From positions 245,239 through 309,238 of the forward strand of contig CACGMC010000001.1 of assembly GCA_902574035.1 (NCBI GenBank): a stretch of DNA of 64,000 nucleotides. Direction: 5' to 3'. Shown here piece by piece: positions 17,589 through 26,512 of this stretch (positions are counted from its first letter, which is position 1; each line of letters begins with the position of its first letter). A model generated the notes under the pieces. It did not search any database. It had not been told where the DNA came from and was given only the letters and a program-made list of their open reading frames with translations. The DNA is from an uncultured Pelagibacteraceae bacterium. Lineage in GTDB: Bacteria > Pseudomonadota > Alphaproteobacteria > Pelagibacterales > Pelagibacteraceae. The position numbers were made by a program, and so were the translations under genes.

Positions 17589-18213
17589 TTTTCAATAAGT
17601 TTTTAAAATTGTTATATATTTTTATACCTTCAAGACTACTCTTTTCAGGGTGGAATTGAAATAGATAAAGATTTTTATAATTTATAAAACTACAAAAATT
17701 AATATCATCATTTCTTGAATAACCAATGTTAAAATTTTTACTGGAAAATTTTTCAATGTAATAAGAATGAACAAAGTAAAAATGTTTTTTATGATTTATA
17801 GTATTAAAAATCCCGTTTTTAATAATATTTAAATTATCCACTCTTGACCAACCTATATTGGGTAATTTACATTTTTTTATAGGAAACTTTTTGACCTCTC
17901 TACTAATTATATTTAAACCTTTTGTTTTGCCATACTCAGGACTATTTTTAAAAAAAAGCTGCATACCTAAACAAATACCCATAATAGGTTTACCAGATAA
18001 ATAGAATTTTTTTATTGGGTTTATAAGTTTTTTTTTTTTTAAAAAACTCATCGCATACTTAAAAGATCCTACACCTGGTAAAATTATACCTTGTGCTTTT
18101 TTTAAATCAGAGGGATTGGAAGTTAAAATGTATTTTAATTTAACTTTCTTACAAGCACCAATAACACTTTTGATATTCGATGTTTGCAGATCAATTATAG
18201 CTACATATTTCAT
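17569..18213 (-). CDS. wbuY: HisH-like glutamine amidotransferase of the sugar-amidation cassette
   Basis: The 214-residue class I glutaminase resembles the HisH subunit of imidazole glycerol phosphate synthase. The triad is present: Cys81 in GICLGMQLF, His188 and Glu190 in FQFHPEKSS. LPGVGSF is at about 45-51. Other histidine genes are absent and the neighbours are a HisF-like gene and wbuX, so it most likely supplies ammonia for sugar amidation, not for histidine. It lies 4 bases after the HisF-like gene. Confidence 0.9.
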   Translation of the reverse strand: MKYVAIIDLQTSNIKSVIGACKKVKLKYILTSNPSDLKKAQGIILPGVGSFKYAMSFLKKKKLINPIKKFYLSGKPIMGICLGMQLFFKNSPEYGKTKGLNIISREVKKFPIKKCKLPNIGWSRVDNLNIIKNGIFNTINHKKHFYFVHSYYIEKFSSKNFNIGYSRNDDINFCSFINYKNLYLFQFHPEKSSLEGIKIYNNFKNLLKNAKNAK

Positions 18214-18217
18214 TGTC

Positions 18218-19096
18218 TTATAATCTCACTTTAATCTTCGTTTTCATCAACTCTCTTTTAAATTTTTTTATTGTATATGTGTTAGGGTATAAGTAGCTGT
18301 AAACTCCTTTATTATTTACTAAATATTCTATATTTCCCTCTGAGAAATTTTTTTGTTTTTTTAAATCTGTAATAAGTTCTTTTTTTAATTTTTTGGTTAA
18401 ATGATAATGAAACAAACTAGAAATTGCCACTCCTTCAAATTTAACTTTATTGTAAATACCAACTACGTCATTTGGACTTTTACAACCGCCGTGAACTATT
18501 AAAGGTATTTTAATCTTTTTTTTAATCTTCTTTATCAAATCATAATCGATACCATTAAATGTTCCATCTCTGTCAATAGAGGATAAAATTATTTCTCCAG
18601 CACCTTTTTTTTCAATTTTTTGTGCCCAGTCTTCTACTTTATAATTAGTCAATTCCCTGCCATGATTATAATAACAGTAATAATTTCCATCATTATTTTT
18701 TAAAGTTTGAATATTAATACAAATTGTTGAAGAGCCAAAGATTTCAGCAGCTTTCGAAATAAAATCAGGGTTTTGAATTGCAGCAGAATTTATACAAACT
18801 CTGTCAGCTCCTGCTTTTAAAACTTCTTTAATGTCATTTGTGCTTCTAATACCACCGCACACTGTAATAGGTATAAAAGTCTTTTCAGCTGTTTTTGAAA
18901 TAATATCCAATATTGAATTTCTTCCATATAAACTCGCGACTATATCATAATAAATTAATTCATCGGCTCCATTGAAGCTGTAGATGTTTGAATATTTACT
19001 AGGAGTTCCTAAAACTCTCAATCCCTCCATATTAATTCCTTTTACAAGGTTAGATCCTTTTACTTCAATCCAAGGAATTATTCTAAATTTTACCAT
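18218..19096 (-). CDS. wbuZ: HisF-like ammonia-channel protein of the sugar-amidation cassette
   Basis: The 292-residue beta/alpha-barrel protein is close to HisF but longer than the usual 250 or so. Both catalytic aspartates of true HisF are changed: position 11 is Glu (IIPWIEVKG in place of CLDVKDG-type) and the IDAK site is INIQ (Asn128). The barrel motifs CGGIRS, IDRDGTFNG and VHGGC remain. This supports a role as ammonia conduit and scaffold with the HisH-like partner, feeding WbuX, and not as a cyclase. It is the first gene of the cassette and divergent from the GT9 gene. Confidence 0.88.
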   Translation of the reverse strand: MVKFRIIPWIEVKGSNLVKGINMEGLRVLGTPSKYSNIYSFNGADELIYYDIVASLYGRNSILDIISKTAEKTFIPITVCGGIRSTNDIKEVLKAGADRVCINSAAIQNPDFISKAAEIFGSSTICINIQTLKNNDGNYYCYYNHGRELTNYKVEDWAQKIEKKGAGEIILSSIDRDGTFNGIDYDLIKKIKKKIKIPLIVHGGCKSPNDVVGIYNKVKFEGVAISSLFHYHLTKKLKKELITDLKKQKNFSEGNIEYLVNNKGVYSYLYPNTYTIKKFKRELMKTKIKVRL

Positions 19097-19211
19097 CAGA
19101 CTTATAAAAAATAATTTTTTTAATAAATAATTTCATGAATGCTGTTAAATTATATATTCATATCAATTATTTTTGATTATACTAATTAATTCAATATATT
19201 AAGTTTAAAAT

Positions 19212-20144
19212 ATGTCAAATATCTTAATCATAAAACATGGGTCTCTTGGTGATTTAATCCAAGCAAATGGGGCTATTCAGGATATTAAAAATTCATTTAA
19301 AAATTCAAAGGTACTACTTTTGACATCAAGGGCATATTTAGAGTTTATGTCTGAGTGCCCTTATTTAGACGGCGTTATTTTAGACAAAAGATTACCGAGG
19401 TGGAATATATTTTATTTAAACGACCTAAAAAAGTTGTTGGAAAAATATAACTTTTCCCATGTCTTTGATTTACAAAATTCTAATAGAACTAAATTTTATA
19501 AAAAGTTTTTACTCAAAAAGCCTGTTTGGTCTTCATCTGAAACTTCTCTTGAAATAGGAGAAAAATTATCTGATTTTAACGAGGAGTCAGTTTTAGATAG
19601 AATCGAGAAACAGCTTAAAAAAAGCAATATAATAATAAAAAATACAAAAAACATAAATCTTAATTGGAGCATTAAAGACATTTCCAGAAATTTAAAACAA
19701 TATACAAACGGTGAGTATATTTTAATCTTTCCATTTTGCTCAAAAAAACATAAGCAAAAAAAATGGCCTTATTTCCCTGAATTGATTGTAAAGATAAAAG
19801 AATTTTATAAAAATAAATATCCGGTGTTAATAGCACCGGGGCCTGATGAAATAATTGAAGCAAAAAAGATGAATGCAAAAATCGTTTTGGAAAATAAAGA
19901 TCCAATTAAACTAAATTTTTTGGTTTCTTTGATAAATTCTGCAAAATTTATTATTTCAAACGACACAGGTCCAGCACATATTTGTTCTCACTTAAATAAA
20001 AAAGGTATGGCTTTATTTGGTGCTCATACAACAGCTAAAAAAGTTAACATTGGTAATAATAATTTTAAAACAATCACTGTAAATTTATTATCTGAGCTAA
20101 AAGTTGACGATGTAATGAATAATATAAAAAAGTTTTTAGATTAA
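19212..20144 (+). CDS. Glycosyltransferase family 9 (heptosyltransferase-like)
   Basis: The 310-residue GT-B protein has the N-terminal motif ILIIKHGSLGDLIQ typical of WaaC/WaaF-like heptosyltransferases. The C-terminal half has FIISNDTGPAHICSHL and GMALFGAHTTAKK. GT9 enzymes usually add heptose to the LPS inner core at the cytoplasmic membrane face; the sugar here is unproven. It overlaps the convergent GT4 gene by 9 bases. Confidence 0.85.
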   Translation: MSNILIIKHGSLGDLIQANGAIQDIKNSFKNSKVLLLTSRAYLEFMSECPYLDGVILDKRLPRWNIFYLNDLKKLLEKYNFSHVFDLQNSNRTKFYKKFLLKKPVWSSSETSLEIGEKLSDFNEESVLDRIEKQLKKSNIIIKNTKNINLNWSIKDISRNLKQYTNGEYILIFPFCSKKHKQKKWPYFPELIVKIKEFYKNKYPVLIAPGPDEIIEAKKMNAKIVLENKDPIKLNFLVSLINSAKFIISNDTGPAHICSHLNKKGMALFGAHTTAKKVNIGNNNFKTITVNLLSELKVDDVMNNIKKFLD

Positions 20145-21227
20145 CTTAATATATTTTTTTACAATTTTATCCCAACGAAAGTTTTTAGAAAATGTAAGAG
20201 CGTTTTTTCCTATCTCTATAAAATTATCATTTTCATAAAATTTAATGATAGTTTCATAAATTGAATTTAAATCTTCTCCATTACACAAATATCCCGTCAC
20301 ACCATTTTGAATGGCATCCGAAGCACCCCCAGCGATACCTCCAACAGAACCTGTGCAATAAGACGCTGCTTCTATAAAAGATATTCCAAATCCTTCAACA
20401 GATTTCTTATAAATTATTGATGGCATCAAAAAAAGATCAGACTGCTCTAAAAGTGCAACTTTTAAAAGTTCTGTCGATTCATTTAAAAGTAGAACTTCAT
20501 TTCCTAATCCTAGTTCATTTTTTAAATTTTGTAGACTTTGCATTTCCTCACCATCACCAATTGATATATATTTTATTTTAGGAAATCTTGGTTTTAAATT
20601 TTTTATCGTCATAAGAATATTTCGATGGTTTTTTCTTCTATCAAGCCTTGCCACTGTTATTATTTTAGGAAAACAATTTCTATATAATTCTTTTGCTTTA
20701 TCAATATTTTTGTTGTCAATCTTAATTGGATAATTACAGCCAGGATGAATAATTTTGATTTTTTTTTCATCTAATCCATTTTGAATGGCAAGTTTTTTCG
20801 TAAACTCAGAATTTGAAATTACAAAACTTGCTTTGTTTAAAGATTTTAACATTCTTTTATTTAGCAGACTTCCTTTAATGTGATTAATTTCTTTAGAGTG
20901 AATAAGACAAAAAGATTTAGTATTTTTTAAAATTTCATTATCTATTTTTTCTATGCTCTTCCAATGATCAAAAAAAAATGCCCTAACTGAATTTTTTAAA
21001 GAAAATTCTTTTATTAAATTTGCTTTTCTATATTTTCTAAATATTTTAAACCCAGAAACACGCGTAACATCTAGACCAACATGTTTGTCAAATTTATTTT
21101 CCCTTATATTTTTTTCTGCAAAAACCTTCACAGGCCCATGTTTTAATAAAGATAGCGATAGTCCTCCCATCAGACTTTGTATTCCACCAATATCTGGTGG
21201 AAAGTTTCTTGTCGATATTACAAACAT
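20136..21227 (-). CDS. Glycosyltransferase family 4 protein
   Basis: The 363-residue GT-B fold protein starts with FVISTRNFPPDIGGIQ, typical of GT4. It has KIIHPGCN before the second Rossmann domain, ITVARLDRRKNH at its start, and the nucleotide-sugar binding region EGFGISFIEAASYC with the E-x7-E pattern. The specific donor is unknown. It begins at the same base where the upstream redoxin gene ends (1-base overlap), so the two are likely co-transcribed. Confidence 0.88.
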   Translation of the reverse strand: MFVISTRNFPPDIGGIQSLMGGLSLSLLKHGPVKVFAEKNIRENKFDKHVGLDVTRVSGFKIFRKYRKANLIKEFSLKNSVRAFFFDHWKSIEKIDNEILKNTKSFCLIHSKEINHIKGSLLNKRMLKSLNKASFVISNSEFTKKLAIQNGLDEKKIKIIHPGCNYPIKIDNKNIDKAKELYRNCFPKIITVARLDRRKNHRNILMTIKNLKPRFPKIKYISIGDGEEMQSLQNLKNELGLGNEVLLLNESTELLKVALLEQSDLFLMPSIIYKKSVEGFGISFIEAASYCTGSVGGIAGGASDAIQNGVTGYLCNGEDLNSIYETIIKFYENDNFIEIGKNALTFSKNFRWDKIVKKYIKLI

Positions 21228-21781
21228 TATTTAATCCACTTTATATTACAACCCATACTTGGTATTTGATCTTTAGGACCTTTTTGTGATTTTGAAATCT
21301 GTTTCATAGCTGACTTTAGGTCACTTTCACTACTATTAATTGGTGTCAATTCCCTAAGCTCTTTAAACCTTCCTCTGTATTGAAGCTCTAAATTTTCGTT
21401 ATATCCAAAAAAATCTGGCGTACATACAGCGCCAAACTTTTTAGCAACTTGTTGCGTTTCATCAAATAAATATGGAAAACTAAATTTGTTAAGTTTTGCA
21501 AATGAGATCATCTTTTCAAAGGAATCATCAGGATAGTTTTTTGTGTCGTTAGACATTATAGCAACTGTATTTACTCCAATTTTTTTTAAATCATTAATGT
21601 CTTCTACTAATTCTTTGATTATAGCTTGAACATAGGGACAATGATTACAAATAAACATTATAACAGTGCCTTTTTCTCCTAAACAGTCGCTTAATTTATA
21701 ATTTTTTCCATCAATAGCTTTTAAATTAAAATCATGAGGTTTTTCTCCAAAATTACATAAAGGGGTTTTTGTTAAGACCAT
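21227..21781 (-). CDS. Thioredoxin-fold redoxin protein
   Basis: The 184-residue protein of the AhpC/TSA-thioredoxin superfamily has an active-site CNHCPYV at about 45-51 following a VIMFI strand, and AVCTPDFFGY with the cis-proline region downstream. It resembles the thioredoxin-family proteins often annotated as putative peroxiredoxins; the natural substrate is unknown. No signal peptide is visible, so it should be cytoplasmic. It is divergent from the gamma-carbonic anhydrase gene with 20 bases between start codons. Confidence 0.82.
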   Translation of the reverse strand: MVLTKTPLCNFGEKPHDFNLKAIDGKNYKLSDCLGEKGTVIMFICNHCPYVQAIIKELVEDINDLKKIGVNTVAIMSNDTKNYPDDSFEKMISFAKLNKFSFPYLFDETQQVAKKFGAVCTPDFFGYNENLELQYRGRFKELRELTPINSSESDLKSAMKQISKSQKGPKDQIPSMGCNIKWIK

Positions 21782-21801
21782 ATTATATTATAATTATATT
21801 A

Positions 21802-22305
21802 ATGATTTATAATTTCAACAATATAAGTCCAAACATAGATAAAGATAGTTGGTTCGCTCCAAATTCAGTTTTAATTGGTAATGTAACTTTAAAAAAAGAT
21901 GCAAACGTTTGGTTTAACGCAACTTTAAGAGGTGATGTTGAACCAATTACAATTGGTGAAGGCTCTAACGTACAAGATGGCAGCGTTATACATACTGACC
22001 CTGGTTGTCCCGCCACAGTAGGTAAAAATGTTACCATAGGACATTTGGTAATGCTACACGGATGTATAATTGAAGATGATTGCTTGATAGGTATTGGAAG
22101 CACAATTTTAAATAAAGCAAAAATAGGAAAAAACTCAATAATTGGGGCAAATGCTTTAATTACAGAAAACAAAGTTATTCCTGAAAGGTCTCTAGTAATT
22201 GGAAGTCCTGGAAAAATAATAAGACAAGTAACCGATGAAGAAATTAAGCATATAAAAGAAAATGCCGAACACTATGTTAAAAATTACAAAAAATATAAAA
22301 TTTAG
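21802..22305 (+). CDS. Gamma-carbonic anhydrase family protein
   Basis: I start this at ATG 21802 (167 residues, MIYNFNNISP); an in-frame TTG 11 codons upstream would add a stretch that overlaps the divergent redoxin gene. The product is a left-handed beta-helix of hexapeptide repeats. The candidate metal ligands are His64 in VIHTDPG, His81 and His86 in GHLVMLHGC. Members include PaaY/YrdA-type proteins; carbonic anhydrase activity is not assured. The stop shares TTAG (22302-22305) with the convergent gene. Confidence 0.88.
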   Translation: MIYNFNNISPNIDKDSWFAPNSVLIGNVTLKKDANVWFNATLRGDVEPITIGEGSNVQDGSVIHTDPGCPATVGKNVTIGHLVMLHGCIIEDDCLIGIGSTILNKAKIGKNSIIGANALITENKVIPERSLVIGSPGKIIRQVTDEEIKHIKENAEHYVKNYKKYKI

Positions 22306-22910
22306 GGAACTAACCAAGTATATTTAGAATTACTTAAATCAATTATGGCTCTACGATGTCCTTTTGCTGCTAAATATAACCACTCAATACTTTTGATATA
22401 ACACCTTATCACACAAAAATTTTTGTAACCTTTTTCACTTTCTTCTTTTGTAAAATTAAAATTATCAAATTTATTATCCAAGCCAGATGTTGGGTTTTCA
22501 GACTCAGTGCCTGGTCCTTTATTAACTAAATAACATTTTCTACTTATGTGACCAGTCCTTTCCCAAGAAAATTTCGTTATTTCATTGTCGAAATGAATCT
22601 CAGATTTTATCTTCATTCTTAATTGAATTTTTTCTTTTTTACCATAAAACAATAATGAGTTATTTTGATTTTTTTTTATAATTTCAATTTTTGAAGACCT
22701 AATATCACTATGAAATTGTAAATAATTGTTTTTTTGATCAACTTTTCTCAATACCACAACTCTTCCATCTAATTCATTGTTATTTCCACAAATGAAAACA
22801 GGCGTTCTAAATTCTGAGTTTCTGTCATTAACAGCTCTCGACAAAATATTCCAAATTTTTTTTTCTATTTCATCAAAATCTTCGTAATAACTGACTTTTT
22901 CCTGTGACAC
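22302..22910 (-). CDS. Pyridoxamine 5'-phosphate oxidase-family flavoprotein
   Basis: The 202-residue split-barrel protein has GRVVVLRKVD followed by YLQFHSDIRSSKIEII, the FMN-contact region of the PNPOx family, and a C-terminal segment EWLYLAAKGHRRAI. It lacks the clear RxWxxxR/PLP-site ending of true PdxH, so it is better called a PNPOx-like FMN protein of unknown substrate. It begins at the last base of the upstream dehydrogenase gene, which suggests co-transcription. Confidence 0.78.
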   Translation of the reverse strand: MSQEKVSYYEDFDEIEKKIWNILSRAVNDRNSEFRTPVFICGNNNELDGRVVVLRKVDQKNNYLQFHSDIRSSKIEIIKKNQNNSLLFYGKKEKIQLRMKIKSEIHFDNEITKFSWERTGHISRKCYLVNKGPGTESENPTSGLDNKFDNFNFTKEESEKGYKNFCVIRCYIKSIEWLYLAAKGHRRAIIDLSNSKYTWLVP

Positions 22911-23779
22911 TATTTTCTAAATCTCTTTATTAAGCTAGATGTATCCCATCTTTGTCCACCTAATTTTTGGACTTCTGCATAATATTCATCTATTATTTTT
23001 GTTATTGGAAGTGGAGAGTTATTTTTTTTTGCTTCCTCCATTGCTATTTTGAGATCTTTCCTCATCCAGTCGACTGCAAAGCCATAATCAAATTTATCTT
23101 CTATCATTGTTTTGTGCCTGTTTTCCATTTGCCATGATTGAGCTGCTCCTTTTGATATAACCTCAATTACATCTTTCATATTTAATCCTGCGTTCATTCC
23201 AAAATTTATACCTTCAGATAAACCTTGGACTAAACCAGCAATACAAATTTGATTTACCATTTTGGTTAATTGACCACTTCCAGAGGGACCAAGAAGCTTT
23301 ATTTTCTTACTATAGCAATCAATTATCGGTTCAGCTTTTTTAAATGGTAGTTGGTCTCCTCCAACCATCACCGTCAGTATTCCGCCCTCAGCACCTGCTT
23401 GACCACCAGAAATTGGTGCATCTAAAAAATCAAATCCTTTTGATTTTGCTTCTTTATACAATTCACGAGCAATATTAGCTGAAGCAGTAGTGTTATCGAT
23501 GTAAACTGAACCTTTCTTGGCAGTTTTGAATAATCCTTTTTCACCTAATGTAACCTCTCTTAGATCATTATCATTTCCAACACATGTAAAAATAAAATCT
23601 GAATTTTTAGCAGCTTCCATAGGTGTATCTGCCAAATTACCTTTATACTCTTTTAACCATTTTTCAGCTTTAGATTTAGTTCTATTATAAACAGTTACAT
23701 TGTGTCCTGCTTTTGATATAAATCCAGCCATGGGAAAACCCATTACACCTAAACCTATAAAAGAAACTTTACAACTCAT
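22910..23779 (-). CDS. NAD(P)-dependent beta-hydroxyacid dehydrogenase (3-hydroxyisobutyrate dehydrogenase family)
   Basis: The 289-residue enzyme has the Rossmann motif FIGLGVMGFPMA at about 7-18, the substrate segment DAPISGGQAGAEGG and a catalytic Lys in GQLTKMVNQ. The family covers 3-hydroxyisobutyrate, tartronate-semialdehyde and glyoxylate/succinic semialdehyde reductases; sequence alone does not settle which. YNRTKSKAE after the second strand suggests NADP preference. It is divergent from the MFS gene with only 2 bases between the start codons. Confidence 0.88.
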   Translation of the reverse strand: MSCKVSFIGLGVMGFPMAGFISKAGHNVTVYNRTKSKAEKWLKEYKGNLADTPMEAAKNSDFIFTCVGNDNDLREVTLGEKGLFKTAKKGSVYIDNTTASANIARELYKEAKSKGFDFLDAPISGGQAGAEGGILTVMVGGDQLPFKKAEPIIDCYSKKIKLLGPSGSGQLTKMVNQICIAGLVQGLSEGINFGMNAGLNMKDVIEVISKGAAQSWQMENRHKTMIEDKFDYGFAVDWMRKDLKIAMEEAKKNNSPLPITKIIDEYYAEVQKLGGQRWDTSSLIKRFRK

Positions 23780-23781
23780 AA

Positions 23782-24990
23782 ATGATTAGTCTTTCTCTAA
23801 ATAAAAAAGTAATTTTTTTCGGATTCATATTTACATTTTTTTCAAGTTTTGGACAGAGTTTTTTTTTGGGATTGTTTAACGCACCAATAAGAAATGAATT
23901 ACACATTTCTCATGGTCAATTCGGATCAATTTATGCCTCCGCTACAATTTGTTCGAGTTTGTTACTTATTTGGGTAGGAAAAAAAATTGATGATTATAGA
24001 TTATTGTATTACGCATTATTTGTAGTTCTGTTACTTTCAACTTCATCTCTATTATTTTCTTTTATTAATAGTATCTACTTTTTGGCCATAGGAATTTTTC
24101 TTATGAGATTTTCTGGTCAAGGCTTGATGAGTCACACATCTACTACTACTATTTCGAGATACTTCAACAAATCAAGAGGGAAAGCTTTGAGCGCCATATG
24201 GTTTGGTTTGTCAACAGCAGAATTTATTTTGCCAGTGTTTGTTACTTATTTAATTTTTTTATATTCTTGGAGATCAGTTTGGCAAGGAATAGCAGCAATA
24301 ATGTTAATATTATTACCAGTAATAATTTATAAATGTGTTAAGAATGTAAAATTAGACTCAAGAGAAAAAAATTTTATCAATAATAAAAATTCTAAAATTA
24401 AAGATTGGAAACGTTTAGAAGTAGTTAAAGATTATAGATTTTATATAGTTTCATTAAACATGTTAGCTGGGCCTTGGATAATAACAGGAATATTTATTTA
24501 TCAATCTTTTATCTCAGAAGCAAAATTATGGAGCTCTTTTGCTATACCAAAAGCCTTTATGTTTTACTCAGTTACGTCTATTTTGTCTTTGATTATATCG
24601 GGTTTTTTAGTAGATAAATTTACAAGCAGAAAACTTTTACCAATTATAAATATACCTTTGTTATTTTCATTGATAATAATAATTTTATTTAAACATGAAA
24701 ATAGCGCCTTCATTTTTCTTGGATTAATTGGAATAACTAATGGATTAGCAAACGTGCTGGGCTCATCTACTTGGGCAGAAATTTATGGGGTGAAATATAT
24801 TGGAAGCATTAAAGCTTTAACAACAGCTCTAATGGTTTTTTCAACCGCTTTTGGTACCGCTCTGTTTGGAATGTTGATTGATAAAGGTATTTCTATTGAA
24901 AACATAGCTTTGATTAGCGGAGTCTATATTGTTGGATCTTTGGTATTGTTACTATTTTTTAGAAATAAATTACAGCCAGTTAAGCTGTAA
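23782..24990 (+). CDS. Major facilitator superfamily transporter
   Basis: The 402-residue protein is hydrophobic throughout with about 12 predicted membrane helices. It has a GKKIDDYR loop after TM2 (MFS motif-A-like, divergent), RFSGQGLMSH in TM4-5, and a large charged central loop near residues 190-215. The substrate is unknown. The start codon lies 2 bases from that of the divergent dehydrogenase, so its promoter must sit within that gene, and the two may be functionally linked (uptake of a hydroxyacid is one possibility, not shown). Confidence 0.85.
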   Translation: MISLSLNKKVIFFGFIFTFFSSFGQSFFLGLFNAPIRNELHISHGQFGSIYASATICSSLLLIWVGKKIDDYRLLYYALFVVLLLSTSSLLFSFINSIYFLAIGIFLMRFSGQGLMSHTSTTTISRYFNKSRGKALSAIWFGLSTAEFILPVFVTYLIFLYSWRSVWQGIAAIMLILLPVIIYKCVKNVKLDSREKNFINNKNSKIKDWKRLEVVKDYRFYIVSLNMLAGPWIITGIFIYQSFISEAKLWSSFAIPKAFMFYSVTSILSLIISGFLVDKFTSRKLLPIINIPLLFSLIIIILFKHENSAFIFLGLIGITNGLANVLGSSTWAEIYGVKYIGSIKALTTALMVFSTAFGTALFGMLIDKGISIENIALISGVYIVGSLVLLLFFRNKLQPVKL

Positions 24991-25035
24991 AATAGACTTG
25001 ATTTATCAAAATTTATTGAATAAATAATCATCATC

Positions 25036-25527
25036 ATGGCAAGAATTACCGTAGAAGACTGTTTGGAAAAAATTGATAATCAATATGATCTTGTTCTCTT
25101 AGCGAAAGAGAGAACAGCACAACTTAATTCTGGGTCTCCAATGCTTGTTGAAGAAGATAATGACAAAAAAACAATAATAGCTTTGCGAGAAATAGGTGAT
25201 GGTAAATTGTCTATTAAAGAGTTGGAAAAAAATGCTATTACCAGATTGAGAAAAGAGCCAGATGAAGTTGAGGAACTTGACGATGTTGAAGAGGAAGTTA
25301 ATGATGATTTTGAAAACATATACAAAGGTCAAGTTTCAAAAAGTGGTATTGCCGTCCTCCCTTCAAAAAGAACTAGACGAACGCCAGAACCAAAACCTAC
25401 AAGTAATTTAGCTAAGGAGGCCCTTTCAGAATTAAAATCAGAACAACCTGAAATTAAGCAAGAAAATTTAGAAGAAGAGGAACCTTTAGAATTAAAAGAA
25501 GAACTCGACAAACCAGAAGAAAAATAA
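25036..25527 (+). CDS. rpoZ: RNA polymerase omega subunit
   Basis: The 163-residue product starts with MARITVEDC, followed by [16 protein letters not shown], the standard omega core, and has [10 protein letters not shown]. The core covers about the first 80 residues. The remainder is a long Glu/Asp/Lys/Pro-rich low-complexity tail, making it longer than most omega subunits. It stabilises assembly of RNA polymerase. Its last base is the first base of dusA. Confidence 0.93.
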   Translation: MARITVEDCLEKIDNQYDLVLLAKERTAQLNSGSPMLVEEDNDKKTIIALREIGDGKLSIKELEKNAITRLRKEPDEVEELDDVEEEVNDDFENIYKGQVSKSGIAVLPSKRTRRTPEPKPTSNLAKEALSELKSEQPEIKQENLEEEEPLELKEELDKPEEK

Positions 25528-26510
25528 TGAAAAAAACAGTTTCAGTTGCTCCAATGATGGACTGCACTGATAAGCATGAGATATATTTTTTAAGTTTAAT
25601 TAGTAAAAATATACATTTATATACTGAAATGATTGTCGCTAATGCAATTATTAGAGGCGATAGAGATAAACTTTTAAGATTTAAAAAAATTTCTAATCCA
25701 GTAACTTTACAAGTAGGCGGCTCTAATCCAGAAGAACTAGCAGAAGCGTGCAAAATTTCAGAAGACTATGGATACAAAGAAATTAACTTGAACTTGGGTT
25801 GCCCAAGTAAAAAAGTACAAAAAAATAAATTTGGCGCTTGTTTAATGCAAGAACCGGATTTAGTTGCAAAATGTATTGAAGCTATGACTAAATCAACAAA
25901 GCTTCCAGTTACTATCAAAACAAGAATTGGATACAACGATGTTGAAGACTTTGAATTTTTAAAATCTTTTATTCAAACAACAAAAGATGCAGGCTCACAA
26001 AAATTTATTATTCATGCAAGAAAAGCATTATTAAAAAAATTAAGTCCTAAAGAAAATTTAAACATACCACCTTTAAAGTATGAATTTGTCTATAAACTTA
26101 AAGAACATTTTAAAAATGATGAAATTATAATTAATGGAGGCATAAAAACAACTGAAGATATAAAAAATCATTTACTAAAAGTTGATGGCGCAATGATTGG
26201 TAGAGCCGTTTATCATTCACCTTATTTTTTAGCCGATATTGAAAAAGAAATATTCAATAATAAAAATATTCCTACAAGAGGTGATGTTATGGAAAAATTA
26301 ATTCCTTATATTCAAGAACAAACATCCAAAGGCGTTCAACTAAATCATATCATGAGACATACAGTTGGATTATTTCATGGACAAAATGGATCGAAAACTT
26401 GGAAACAATATCTTTCAAAAAATATGTGTATTAGAGATGCAGACCTACAAAAGGTCAATCATATAATGGATCAGGTTAAAAAAACAAATCCTGTATCTTT
26501 AGAAAGATAA
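25527..26510 (+). CDS. dusA: tRNA-dihydrouridine synthase A
   Basis: The 327-residue TIM-barrel flavoenzyme reduces uridines in tRNA D-loops. It starts with SVAPMMDCTD, has the family motif NLGCPSKKVQ (89-98) and catalytic Cys105 in FGACLM, and ends with the helical tRNA-binding domain (GLFHGQNGSKTWKQ). These features match DusA better than DusB or DusC. It sits between rpoZ and a TauE/SafE gene with almost no spacing. Confidence 0.92.
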   Translation: MKKTVSVAPMMDCTDKHEIYFLSLISKNIHLYTEMIVANAIIRGDRDKLLRFKKISNPVTLQVGGSNPEELAEACKISEDYGYKEINLNLGCPSKKVQKNKFGACLMQEPDLVAKCIEAMTKSTKLPVTIKTRIGYNDVEDFEFLKSFIQTTKDAGSQKFIIHARKALLKKLSPKENLNIPPLKYEFVYKLKEHFKNDEIIINGGIKTTEDIKNHLLKVDGAMIGRAVYHSPYFLADIEKEIFNNKNIPTRGDVMEKLIPYIQEQTSKGVQLNHIMRHTVGLFHGQNGSKTWKQYLSKNMCIRDADLQKVNHIMDQVKKTNPVSLER

Positions 26511-26512
26511 TT

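Noticed and set aside
17569..19096. hisH and hisF as histidine biosynthesis genes
   Set aside because: No other his genes are nearby, the HisF-like protein lacks both catalytic aspartates, and a sugar amidotransferase follows, so the amidation cassette fits better.
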